A stretch of 64,000 bases of DNA from Agapetus fuscipes (taxonomy: Eukaryota > Arthropoda > Insecta > Trichoptera > Glossosomatidae), in the NCBI GenBank assembly GCA_951799405.1, contig OX637332.1, forward strand, positions 10,545,001 to 10,609,000, read 5' to 3'. Positions 1 through 11,400 of the stretch are shown one piece after another. The notes beneath the pieces were generated by a model. That model was given only the letters and a program-made list of their open reading frames with translations. It was not told the DNA's origin and searched no databases. Every line of letters starts with the position of its first letter. Position 1 is the stretch's first letter. Made by a program: the position numbers and the translations under genes.

Positions 1-850
1 AGAGAAAATCTGAACGAGGAGTGTTCCTGACTAGCCAGTCTTTCACTGTCTGCGAATTCCACACAGGGGACTTAGGAGGGTTAATCCTTACCATTGCTAT
101 GGCTTTTAATGTATGTTTCACTAGGAAATCTGAGCTGAGATTCTTTTCCATCATTGGGTTGCAGAAGGTTACGATGGCTGACTTGTGTACCAGTATAGTC
201 CTGTATGACAGTTTTTTGTTTATGAACAGTTGCGCTAGATACCTTGCCAATTGATTAGGAGATGATGTGTTGGGATGGGTATTTTCCGCCAGTATCCAGC
301 GGCACCATCTTTGCCAAGCAGGTTTATATGTGTTGAGTGTGGAAGCTCTCCATCCTGACAGGAGCAGTCTTTTCTCTTCCGCGTTTTGAAAGATTGCGCA
401 TGAGTCTGTGGAGTCTCTGGATACGTAAGTTGAACTCATGTGTGCCGTCGTGGATGCGAACAGGTCTATATCTGGTACTCCGAAATGATTGAAAATGGCC
501 TTCGTTGCTGTTGATAAAAGATGCCACTCTGGAGGGGATCTTCCTCTTGATAGGTGATCCGCGTCTCCGTTGTATCTTCCCGGTAGGTACTGCGCTGTTA
601 GCGAGATCTCCCATTGGCCTGCCAGAGTCAACAGATCTTGGGTAAGATTTAGGAGTGTTTTGGATCTGGTGCCCCCTTCCTTGCGGATGTAGGCGACTAC
701 TGTCTTGTTGTCTGATTGTACCAGAATTTCGGAGCCAGAAAGGTCGTGCGCTGTGCGTTGCAGGGTTGTGAAAACAGCGAACAACTCTTTTCGTTTGGAG
801 TGCTGATTCTTTTGTTTGAACGGTCCACTGTCCTGACAGCATCAAGTCGT
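1..850 (-). pseudogene. DIRS copy A: recombinase and RNase H remnant
   Basis: The segment matches copy B 52931-54060, which encodes the RNase H C-terminus, a conserved DIRS linker domain and the tyrosine recombinase. A 303-bp, frame-preserving deletion is placed at 381-385, where the 5-bp motif gcgtt occurs at both deletion borders in copy B. It removes the linker domain's second half and the recombinase N-terminus. Because the window edge cuts the gene, the catalytic arginine-tyrosine end is missing from view. Confidence 0.7.
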
Positions 851-990
851 CCAGAGTTGCTCCCCAAGCTTAGTCTGACGCATCTGTTGTCAAGAAACGT
901 TCGCAGGTTTCCCTGTGGATGGAACTTGATTCGTTCGCATTCCCTATCCCCCACTCTATTACTTGTAAGCTGTCCTCGGTCATTTGTCAT

Positions 991-1548
991 GACCTTCTTG
1001 GTGACAGATGCTTCAGTGGCCTGCTCGCTATCTGCAATTGTCTGCAGTGGAGGCGACCATGAAGCTGGCAAAGTTTAGTCTTCCTAGGAGACTTTCCGCC
1101 AGTTTTAAGGACCATTTTCGAGAAGTCAGTATTGCTCGAAGTGAGTGGCACAATGCCTCTTTCTTCCGGTAAGAAAGACCTTCTTGGTGACAGGTGCTTC
1201 AGTGACCTGCTCGCTATCTGCAATTGTCTGCAGTGGAGGCGACCATGAAGCTGGCAAAGTTTAGTCTTCCTAGGAGACTTTCCGCCGGTTTTAAGGACCT
1301 TTTTCGAGAAGTCAGTATTGCTCGAAGTGAGTGGCACAATGCCTCTTGCTTCCGGCAAGAAAGACCTTCTTGGTGACAGGTGCTTCAGTGGCCTGCTCGC
1401 TATCTGCAATTGTCTGCAGTGGAGGCGACCATGAAGCTGGCAAAGTTTAGTCTTCCTAGGAGACTTTCCGCCAGTTTTAAGGACCATTTTCGAGAAGTCA
1501 GTATTGCTCGAAGTGAGTGGCACAATGCCTCTTGCTTCCGGTAAGAAA
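991..1548 (-). repeat. Tandem array, 3 x 186 bp, inside DIRS copy A RT/RNase H
   Basis: Three head-to-tail units start at 991, 1177 and 1363. The unit is 186 bp (62 codons), so the array stays open in one frame and would give a 62-residue protein repeat carrying the motif GRLHCRQLQ. The same three-unit array is present in copy B (54228-54785). The segment corresponds to the connection between reverse transcriptase and RNase H. Confidence 0.9.
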
Positions 1549-1671
1549 GGAATTTGCAATTGTTATGCGTGTCCCAAACGATTCCCAAGTACTCTAATTG
1601 TTGAGTGGGGAAGAGCACTGACTTCTGGAGATTTACATACCACCCCAGAGATTGTAGGATATCTACTGCTA

Positions 1672-2291
1672 GATGCGATTGCCGACGAAGATCGTCCTTG
1701 GATTGGTTCGCAAGGAGGAAGTCGTCGAGATAAACGATTGTCCGGATATCTCGTCGCAGCAGTGAGTAGTTGGGCTACCCAATTTGTGAGGGTTGCAACC
1801 ATTCTGGGGGCAGATGAAAGGCCAAAGATGCGATTGCCGACAAAGATCGTCCTTGGATTGGTTCGCAAGGAGGAAGTTGTCGAGATAAACGATTGTCCGG
1901 ATATCTCGTCGCAGCAGTAAGTAGTTGGGCTACCCAATTTGTGAGGGTTGAAAACACTCTGGGGGCAGATGAAAGGCCAAAGATGCGATTGCCGACAAAG
2001 ATCGTCCTTGGATTTGTTCGCAAGGAGGAAGTCGTCGAGATAAACGATTGTCCGGATATCTCGTTGCAGCAGTAAGTAGTTGGGCTACCCAATTTGTGAG
2101 GGTTGAAAACATTCTGGGGGCAGATGAAAGGCCAAAGATGCGATTGTCGACAAAGATCGTCCTTGGATTGGTTCGCAAGGAGGAAGTCGTCGAGATAAAC
2201 GATTGTCCGGATATCTCGTCGCAGCAGAAAGTAGTTGGGCTACCCAATTTGTGAGGGTTGCAAACATTCTGGGGGCAGATGAAAGGCCAAA
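1672..2291 (-). repeat. Tandem array, 4 x 155 bp, inside DIRS copy A RT
   Basis: Four near-identical units start at 1672, 1827, 1982 and 2137. They cover the part of RT that includes the active-site YLDD region, which is single-copy in copy B at about 54907-55060. Because 155 is not a multiple of three, each added unit shifts the frame, so the array is incompatible with a working RT. Confidence 0.9.
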
Positions 2292-2420
2292 GGGCAGACT
2301 TGTCATCTGAAGTAATTCTCCTCGATAGACCAGTCGCAAAAATCTCCGATGTGCTATTGGGAGATGAAAGTAAGCTTGCGATAGGTCTATTTTCGACAAC
2401 CAATCGTTTGGCTGCAGAAC

Positions 2421-2810
2421 CTCTGACACTTTGTAGTGGCTTATGAGTTTGAACGGAGCCGGGTCTAGGAAGAAGTTTTAACGATTTCAGGTTGAAAATT
2501 ATTCTCGGGGAATCGTCCGATTTGAGTGTTAGGAACATTTTTGATAAGAAACTCTGACACTTTGTAGTGGCTTATGAGTTTGAACGGAGCCGGGTCTAGG
2601 AAGAAGTTTTAACGATTTTGGTTGAAAATCATTCTCGGGGAATCGTCCGATTTGAGTGTTAGGAACATTTTTGATAAGAAACTCTGACACTTTGTAGTGG
2701 CTTATGAGTTCGAACGGAGCCGGGTCTAGGAAGAAGTTTTAACGATTTTGGTTGAAAATCATTCTCGGGGAATCGTCCGATTTGAGTGTTAGGAACATTT
2801 TTGATAAGAA
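2421..2810 (-). repeat. Tandem array, 3 x 130 bp, inside DIRS copy A RT
   Basis: Three units of 130-131 bp begin at 2421, 2552 and 2682. The equivalent sequence is single-copy in copy B (about 55191-55320). It encodes the RT fingers/palm region around the motif IIFNLKSL. The array breaks the reading frame. Confidence 0.9.
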
Positions 2811-3028
2811 GCTGGGAGATGACTCCGCTGCCTCTATAACTCCGGATTCGGTCATTTCCTTTATTTGAGAGTCCATTTCGGGCGAAAGACTCGTCTGGTA
2901 TAGCATTAAGTGGCTCCCTCTGGGAAACCAGATAATCTATCCTTGGGTCCAAGACAACCCTAAGCCGTTTCTGACGCCGCGGCGGTGAACCTGATTCCGA
3001 AGTGTCATATCCGCATTTTTACATCCAC

Positions 3029-3749
3029 ACATTGAGATATATACTATAGAGTCGCAACCATCATACAATCAGGAAAAAAATGTCAAGCCGAAGTCCGTTG
3101 GAAACGTTTTAATGCAGATGCAAGGAGACAATCAGTTTTTATCCAGCTTCTGCATCGAATAACGCGCACTGTACTCTCAGGTTAAAACGAGATAGCAATA
3201 ATTTTAGCAAACACATGGCAGACTTCAAACACGACAAAAAGGGCTGGATGTCATAATTCTCTGATATAAAATTCCCCTACAGTAATACTATTAAAAATGA
3301 ATGTCAGATTAAAATGAAATGTAACTTTAGTCCTTTACTTTTAAAAATTATATGAGCAAGTCTTCAACCAGCAACCCGGCAGTTTACAACCTTATTGTCG
3401 GTGTCAAATGTGAAACATTAATTAAAATATATTTAAGAAAAACTTATTTTTTTCAAAAATAAATTGTTTTAATAATTAATCTGTGCTAGTATGTTGTGTT
3501 TTTTTTTTTTCATTTGTGCATGTTGTATAATTGATCAAGTTCACAAACAATGGTGTTTGAAAACTCCAATCACAATATTTAGACATTTATGGCAATATGT
3601 ATTACCACCTGTCACGTCCGTTCGCTGTGTAAGTCTGCGTGAGACTGACGAGCCTCAAAATCGGGTTTTTCTCGAGTACGACTTTTGACTTACTACAGGG
3701 TGCTACGTGTTTCGAGCAACGTTACGTCTCTAGTATATATACCTCAATG
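3029..3749. mobile_element. Unclassified DNA transposon/MITE inserted in DIRS copy A
   Basis: This 721-bp block is absent from copy B at the homologous position (around 56640). Its ends are imperfect inverted repeats of about 28 bp with the core cattgag.tatata. It is flanked by the direct repeat catccac (3022-3028 and 3750-3756), which looks like a target duplication. No coding capacity is recognised. The 7-8 bp duplication would fit a hAT-type element, but the termini do not confirm that. Confidence 0.6.
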
Positions 3750-3756
3750 CATCCAC

Positions 3757-4295
3757 ATCACCTGAATCCTGTGAGATTTCGGCGGGAGGTGGCCCTTTTT
3801 TGTTATCACAACTCATAACACTGATTTTGATGTTATCTAAAGTAAAAACTCCGTTAAAATAACGAAAAACGTTTTTCGTAAATATGACAGCGTGGCATAA
3901 CCAAGAAAAATACGTATGCGAACTTTTAACCACCACAATATCACCTGTTTTAGTTTTTAATTGTTCACAAGGACACAAGATGGTAAAATAACACTCTTTT
4001 AAATGTTTTTGCCCAGGAATATTGTCAATTCACTCAAATTTTCGAAGGTGAATTCAACTGACATGTGACCACAAGGGAAAAATGACGCTTTATGACAAAT
4101 GGCGACCGGGTTATGGGGGAACTGGAAATAAGGAAACAGGAAATGGGGAAAAAGCGACCATAGAGTAGAAAAGTGCCTAAAGTGTAAAAAAGTGCAAATC
4201 AAAGACCCAGGAATAGACTAAAAAACCACATAAAAGGGAAAAAGTGATTGTTTCTCTCATAATATGGACTCCAGACATCTCTCAGAACACATAAT
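3757..4295 (-). repeat. DIRS copy A 5' leader and right inverted terminal repeat
   Basis: Nearly identical to copy B 56650-57186. It holds the gag leader and the terminal repeat that ends in cacataat. The repeat is the reverse complement of the left terminal repeat of copy B (52033-52222). Confidence 0.85.
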
Positions 4296-4892
4296 AATCT
4301 TTACGTATGTTTTGCAATTTGCCACTTTTTGGCTCGTGGCAATGTGGGAAGAAATCATTGTATCGTAATCATCTCAGAAATCATTGTGAATTTTAATTCT
4401 AATAAAAATTAACGTGATTTTTAATAATATAAACAACTTTAAAATGTATAAAAAAAACACATTTAAAAGTTAAAATTTTAAATATTACAGGAGGAATGCA
4501 TAAGCTGAAATTGATATGCAGCGTTACATAAAACTGAACTACGTTTACATTGAAAAATATGCATACATTTTTTCATGCAAGCCTAGCTTAGGCGTAAATG
4601 ATCATTAATAAATTTAATAAAAATGATAAAGGACAATTTTAAAACATTTTAGGAATAAAATTAGAGGCAAAATGGCATTTACTAGTGACAATGTTATTTT
4701 TACTTTTACATCAGTATTCAGTACACGTCGGCAGCCAAATGTGGAAATAAGTGATCATTTCATGGAACTGTCTGTCTTTTTCCAATATATCCAAGTAAGG
4801 CCTTTTCAATGCCAGTGATGTAACATCTTAGCACCAGGATACAAGTAAAAACATGACTTTTTGATTGTTAGAAATATGGTGACAGATAATAA

Positions 4893-5177
4893 GGGGCTGT
4901 CCATATATTACGTCATTCGCATTTAGGGGGGGGGGGTCTGGTCTGCGGATGATGGTAAATGATGTACGAGTACCAGAAGTGACGTCGTTCTTGTAAATAC
5001 CAATTTTTACAAAACATACGAAATAGTATGCAAGTAATATAACATTATTAATTATTAAGCTCATCCATTATTACAGCAAGAGGGGGGGGGGTCATTAGAT
5101 AATGACTATATGATGATTGTAGGGGGGAGGGGGTCGAAAATCGGCCAAAATCGATGACGTAATTTATGGACGGCCCC
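4893..5177. mobile_element. MITE with GGGGC...GCCCC termini and G-runs
   Basis: A 285-bp element with inverted ends containing the motif ggggc(t/c)gtccata followed by attacgtca. It is flanked by TAA on both sides (4890-4892 and 5178-5180). Inside are two runs of nine or ten G. There is no ORF. A three-base TAA duplication suggests a Harbinger/ISL2EU-like source transposase. Confidence 0.7.
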
Positions 5178-7388
5178 TAAGTGATTAAAATGCCAACATT
5201 TATTTTAATCCTTTTCAATGAGGTTGAATAAGAAATGCCAAGAACTATGTTCTAAAAAAGCAAAAAAGATGTGCTAAAATTCCAAATGCAAAAAAAATAA
5301 ATACATTCAACAATATTTGTGATTATTTCATGAAGACTATTCCACAAAGGCTTGACTAAGAAAGAGCTCACTAATCGTGAATTGATTACAATACATAGAT
5401 ACATATCTTTGAGAACAGTGTCAATATGTAGAAAATGAAAAGGAGTATCCAATTATAAATAAAAATATATGAAAAATCTAAATTAAATATAATATGCAAT
5501 ACACTCTTTAAATAATATGTACAGTATGTTGTAAAAATGCAAAAACGTAAGGTTGAGAAATTAAATGTAAGAAAACCACAAGTTCAATACTGTATCATTA
5601 GTAGGAGAATAATCAATATAAATTAATGTGACATGTTATTAACATCAATTTGTTTAAATTATTGAACAGCCATTCACATTAATAATCAAGCTCATAGTAA
5701 GAACATTTATTAAATACCATATAACTATTATTTTATAGAACATCACCAGTAGTATTTTTAAATGGGTGTAATTTGCCTTCAGCGAGGAGGACCAGAACAG
5801 ATACCCGGAGGAAGGTGCTGCAAATGAAAATATGTTTCTATTGAGCTCCAAAGGGCTTGCCAACCAGCACAGGTACTTGAAAGGGGTGATCCTTTCAGAA
5901 TACAAACAAACCCATACATATTCTACTTCATGAGTAGCTACAATTCTAATGGCAAGCTTTTCTATGGCATCTAGAGAAGATATGAGAAAAGTGTTTCACC
6001 CACAGTAAAGGAAGTCTCCCTCATAAGATGCCTGGAAAAAACTGGAGAGAAGCAAAAACCCATACTGGACAGTGTGAGCTTTTGAATAAATCCAAAGAAA
6101 GACAAGGGTGCCTAGACCTTTTCAAGAAAAAGGTTTCCCCACACACAGGAGAGCTTTTCCATAATTAAGTTCTTTCGAAGGGATTCCTAAAATCCTAGAA
6201 TGCATGAGACTTAAGATATCTCTGAACACCACATACTGATCAAATGTGATATATATTGTAAACTTTTGAACTATCCAGTAATGAACTTTCTCCATCAGAA
6301 CATTCCTTAGCAAAGAGTATTAATATGTAATATTAACTTGATAGACAGCGGCTAATTATACTTAAAGTAATGCTAACAAGTTATATTTATGGTTGCACAT
6401 TTATCAGTTATTTTGGATCAGATGAGGGTAATATTGAGACATTCAGAAACGGGAACATCAAATCGGGCGAGGGTTGTATTGAAACATTGAGAAGTGGTAA
6501 CATCAAACATGTAAATACCACAATAGACATTGATGATTTTGATTAATATTGAAGATTAATTACACAGAATAAACAACCATTTTATAACATTTATCTTTAA
6601 AACATCAAAAATATTTAATTGTTAACTTTGATAACCCGATGTTTCAGTCAGTGATCCTATAAAGTGTTGAGTAGTTCTTACTAGATGAGCTAGCTGTTCA
6701 TGCGATGATTATTACAGTCTTGTGAGAACAAAGACTTGCAAACCTAAGTTAACACACACCGCGTGTTTATACAAATCTGCACTGGAGATGTTCTCAAAAC
6801 ATTTCTATTTTACAATCTAATTCTAGACTATTGAATATTGTTTATTTTTATCACTATTTTACTTACTAATTTATGGTAATATTTTATAATTGTAAAGAAT
6901 TCTCCTTAACAAATTTTCAAAAAGGTAAATTCATCAAATAAATAGATATGGTTGACTTGGAAGATATTAAACCAAATAACAAAACTAAAGTATAGGTACA
7001 TTTATACACATACAATTATTTAATAAATCTGAAATGAAGAACAAAATCATAGCTTTTAAGTAGTTTTCCTTTTGAAGAGAGAAAATAAATTGAACACATT
7101 CTTTCTAAGATAGTAATAATTTAAGAAAAAATCTATACTTTTACTTTCATTTACCAATCAGAGCGGAATAAATCTTCAGTACTAGATAACTTTTTCCTTA
7201 ATTTTAAATTAATCACGCTTCGCAATGCATGCTTATAATTTTTTCTCCCAGCAACGTACAAAGAGATTAAAATTATGAATAACAAATAATAAACTCTATA
7301 ATTATAAGTTGTAAGATCACTAACACAAACCCCATTGAGTAGCAAGGTTTAAATATCACAAGTCCATATTCATTATGTGAAACATTGA
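5178..7388. other. Intergenic, AT-rich, nothing recognised
   Basis: This stretch lies downstream of the ubiquitin protease gene and should contain its 3' UTR and poly(A) site. A minus-strand AATAAA occurs near 6841-6846, but I cannot tell whether it is used. No secure gene or repeat was identified. Confidence 0.5.
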
Positions 7389-8401
7389 TTAATAAATGTA
7401 TCTGTTGAAATTAGTTTTGATGTCATTTGATCCACCGCAAGGTGAAGGTGAGTCGTCATCTGAGTCTCTGGGAGTGCGCGGGTTCTTCATCATGGAGCGA
7501 CTTGTGCGAGTGCGTGTGTACTGGGACCTGTACTGCAGGTTATCCCTAGTGATCTTCTCCCGCAGGTCCACTGGCAGGCTAGAGAATGGTAGGAATTCTT
7601 CACTATCAGAAGATGCAGCTGAAGGTTCCTCGGCCTCTCCGTATGCGTCAGCTTCAGACACAGTCTCAATAGGTCTTGCAGGAGAGGCGCATGGAGTGCT
7701 GAAACCTTCCCGCTTGTAGAACAAAACATATGGAGTATTGGGAGATGGCAGACTGTGGAGTTCTGATTCTCTGCACACAGTGACTCGAGTGTCATCAAAT
7801 TTGTACCAATGCTGTCCATCTCTGGCAATTGTATAGTAGTGGCCAGAATCCAGGGAATTTCCCGAATGAACTACTGCTGCATATAGATCAAACTTCACCA
7901 TAGTATCACCTTCAAGTAGGCTGATTGTTCTATTATGTTCTACTCGATGAAGCAGTTTTGCCCGGTACTGATGTTTTCCATCAAACCAAAAATGTTTCAG
8001 GACAATTATCAAATTTTGTGGAGCCCGATCAATGATCATAGACTTCCTGGCATCTTGAAGGGAGTTGCAATTGCCACAAGCATATTTATTTTCTCCAGAC
8101 ATCATTTCATCGGAGCAATAGAAGTCAAGAAGCTGCTGTACGGAATATACTTCATCATTGCGCTGCTTGTTGGTGAGAGGGAAGCAAAGCTGCAGATCAC
8201 GGAACGTGTCTTTCTTGGCGCTCACTTTGTTGCAGTTTGAACACTCCACATTGGTGGTAGAAGAGCCACTGAATGTTTCCATTACAACAGTTTTCACAGG
8301 CGATCTCTCTATCTTCGGAGCTTCGTGCACTGTGCCTGAGCTTCGTTTGCGCTTTTTCACTGTGCAAGTGCCTTCAGCCTCATCTGTGCGCTTGTTTGAA
8401 C
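7389..8401 (-). CDS. USP38: USP35/38-like, exon 11 (zinc knuckles, His box, stop)
   Basis: Encodes a basic stretch (KKRKRSS), two CxxC zinc pairs (CSNC and CGNC), the strand LIIVLKHFWFD, and the His box SGNSLDSGHYYTIARDG followed by WYKFDDTRV. A Ser/Pro-rich tail of about 120 residues ends at the stop at 7389-7391. Confidence 0.9.
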
Positions 8402-11400
8402 CTGAAACTAAAATCATATTTCCATATTAATTGTCATTATCAATCTCATTCCAGTCATACGACAATAGTTGTACTTAAAAAGGTCAATGATTGGTTGCCT
8501 TTTTCAAGTTTATGTTGTTATGAGTTATAATTCAAGTTCTAACTTCTGGCTTTTGTTTATTTAAAAAAAAAAATATCAGAAAAACTGACCACTTTCATTT
8601 TGTCTCACATTTTGTATAATATATTTAGGACATGCTTCAGAATATTTTTATTTATTTTTTGTGAAATTTTTTAATTTTTTTTAAATGTATGTTTTATTTT
8701 TTTTTATGAATATTAAACCTAATTATAAAAAACATGTATAAATTAAACTGTGAATAATAAAAATAATACAGTATGTTGGTGATTGGTAATCGTCAGCCAG
8801 TTAGTAAGAAACAATCATATTACAGAGCTTCGCTCTCTGTAATCCAGCAGTTTTATTAAAGTCTGCCTAATTACAGAGTAGGAAAGCTATTTTTGAAAAG
8901 AAGACTGTTGGGCGTTTTAGATTTGTAAGCACTGGATTAAAGAGCAGTAATTGTATCTACAAACAACTATAATATTGAAAATTAAACTTTAAATCATTTA
9001 CACGTTAATGTTTTTCACACTAGATTCTTGAACTTTCATACATAATGTTACTTTGGTTTAGTTACCTGTCTCAGTCTCTGGTTTTTCATGATAAGTCTGA
9101 TATGAGGAGCAGCCAGCAGTGGGCAGAGTCAATGACACAGGCACAGTGGGCACAATGATCCCAGCAATGTCTGCATCGGTCAGTGCATCCCCAATGCCCT
9201 GTGAGGTGGAGCTGACCACCTGATCATCGTCAATCTCTTTGGTTGCCTGACTCACGGTGCTTGAGCATGACGGCTTATTGTGGGCTCCTCCATAGCACAT
9301 GTACAGACATTCTTGCTCGTGTAAGGAGTCCAAGAGGAAACTGAAAATACATCCATACAGTAGAGCTTGAAAAATACATCAATGCAAAAAGCGCAATAAG
9401 AATATAAAAATAAACTGATCGCTGAAGGGTTTGTATTTGGTATGTGGGACCTATTTATTTATACACATAAGGGGGCCACCCTTACGCTAACCAATTCAGA
9501 TCAAGTGAGGGTTTTCACAGCTCCCAAGAGGGCTTGTTCTCATATATTGTGAAGGCTAAGTAAGTATTACTGGCATTTTATTATGATTGTGAAATAAACA
9601 ACGAAATGGGAAATCTTTTCAGACACCCTTGGTGGCAATTGAATCCCAGCTCTCAGCATAGAATGCAAGCATTCTACCAACTGAGCTATCGGATTTGAAA
9701 AGACCTTCGGATAATGCGTAGCAAATATATACAGGAGAAAGTAAATTGTCACTTACGGGGCTATTCTTAGACATTTTAGTCGCCCGTTGAGCCCACGCTT
9801 TGACAAACTAATGATGCCTTTTCTGAAAGTTTCATAGCCACCTACCGAATTTTGGCAATATTTGTATGAAGAATATTCAGCTGTTCACTTGCGGTCATCT
9901 TGGATTGAAAGGTCTTCATACAAATGCATCATTAGTTTGTCAAAGCGTGGGCTCAACGGGCGACTAAAATGTCTAAGAATAGCCCCGTTAGTATTTTGTT
10001 TTTCTCCCTTCAACAGCCAACTTTTCACTTTGCTTTCATGAAACATAAAGATTGTAAGAAACAATTAGAAGTACCTCAGATATTCAGAGCTATCGTGCTG
10101 TGTGTTGCGCACAAAATGAGTTGGCCTGGTTGTATTGAAGAATTCTGCTGGAATAATGTAGGGCCGCATAGAGAAAGTCATCTGAGCAAACAGAGTCCCC
10201 AACTTCGTAACGAGAGAAAAGTTTCCACAGTTGAGAATGACACTTCGGCTGAATCTGGAAAAATGGAAATAAATAATGTCACACACTTCTAAGTCTACTT
10301 TGAAGCCAATTTAATCCATTTGCACGCAGTAAATATTTTTAAAACTAGCCAAGAAATGTGTAGATTTTGATTTTCATGTAGCACACTGACCAATGCCAAA
10401 ATCACAGAGAAAACTGAATCAACATTTTACCTTAAAGTAGATATAACTTTCATGTCATCTATTTTAAGTAGCAGAGTAATTTAAGTTTACTTAACATTAA
10501 AATAGAAAGTCAAGATTACCTTATTAGAGTTTAAAAAATCATGCACATTATATTCAGTAAAAATACTTTTTAAAAAACTGTGTTAAAACGACAGAAGGCA
10601 ATGCTTTGTTAGCAAGAGTAAGCGTGTTCGCTTGCGGGTGCATTTCATGTGAATCTTAAGTGTTAATATATCTTGGCAACTTACATTATTGAGTAAAGAT
10701 AGAGCCCTCTCAGTGTCGGGCATAGTTATTGTCACTGCAAAATATATTTATACTAGAAGTAACGCGCAACTCTAAGCACTCCGCCCTTGTGCCCTAACGG
10801 GACAAAAAATACCTGGAATTGGAAGAGCTATGTTTGGTCGCCAATCAGTCGCCTCATACAAAACTCCCGAGGGGGCTGGTACTCATTTCTTGTGAAAGCT
10901 GAGTAAACCTTGTCAGTATTTTATTTTGAGTTTGAAATAAATACCAAAATGGGAGCGCAATAGTATTATCAAGAAGATAAATCTCTGTGCTTACATAAAA
11001 ATAATTTAAATTCAATAGAGTACAAGAGAAAAAAATATTATATTCTACGGCTATCGACACGCCAACATCTCTCAGCAATCTTCAGTAGTCAGTAAGTATT
11101 AAGAATTCATAAAGTGCAAAGTTTGTCATATCCTGCATTCATAAAGTGCAATGTTTGCCATATCCAAGTACATCTTAAAATAATGGACACTCAAAGTTAA
11201 TGCAATTAATGCAAAAAAATGCAACTATGCTGCGTATGATGCAACTTCTTATTGTGTTGTCTCCAAAGGGGTCGCATAAGTCGAGTGGAAGTTTTTTCTT
11301 CAGGTAGACGGGCCGGCCTTAAGCCTTTGAAGCCAACTACTTCAGTTGAAATGGAGGTTTCCCTGCTCCCAAGGGGAAGATAAGGTTTTTTGAAGCAAGT

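Larger units (their letters stand above)
1..4295 (-). mobile_element. DIRS-like retrotransposon copy A, truncated by window edge and rearranged
   Basis: This is a tyrosine-recombinase retrotransposon of the DIRS group, read on the minus strand. It is collinear with copy B (51988-57186). The window starts inside the recombinase gene, and the terminal repeat ends at 4295. RT-type, RNase H-type and recombinase segments are recognisable but lie in several reading frames. Compared with copy B it lacks 303 bp near 381-385, lacks about 1.1 kb of gag at about 2905-2920 with a short filler sequence, carries a foreign 0.7-kb insert (3029-3749), and contains three tandem arrays. It cannot encode intact proteins. 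The left terminal repeat would lie before base 1. Confidence 0.85.

Noticed and set aside
716..1078. Plus-strand open frames over DIRS copy A
   Set aside because: They are antisense shadows of the recombinase/RT genes and carry no recognisable domain.
991..2810. CRISPR-like array of regular repeats
   Set aside because: The units are contiguous without spacers and encode retrotransposon sequence.
5650..6320. Possible C2H2 zinc-finger remnant (ctggagagaa and acaggagag motifs)
   Set aside because: No regular Cys/His spacing in any frame, and stops are frequent.
9058..9070. Single-exon reading of USP exon 10 continuing past its donor
   Set aside because: A GTAACT donor with agreeing phase joins it to exon 11, and the extension has no family similarity.
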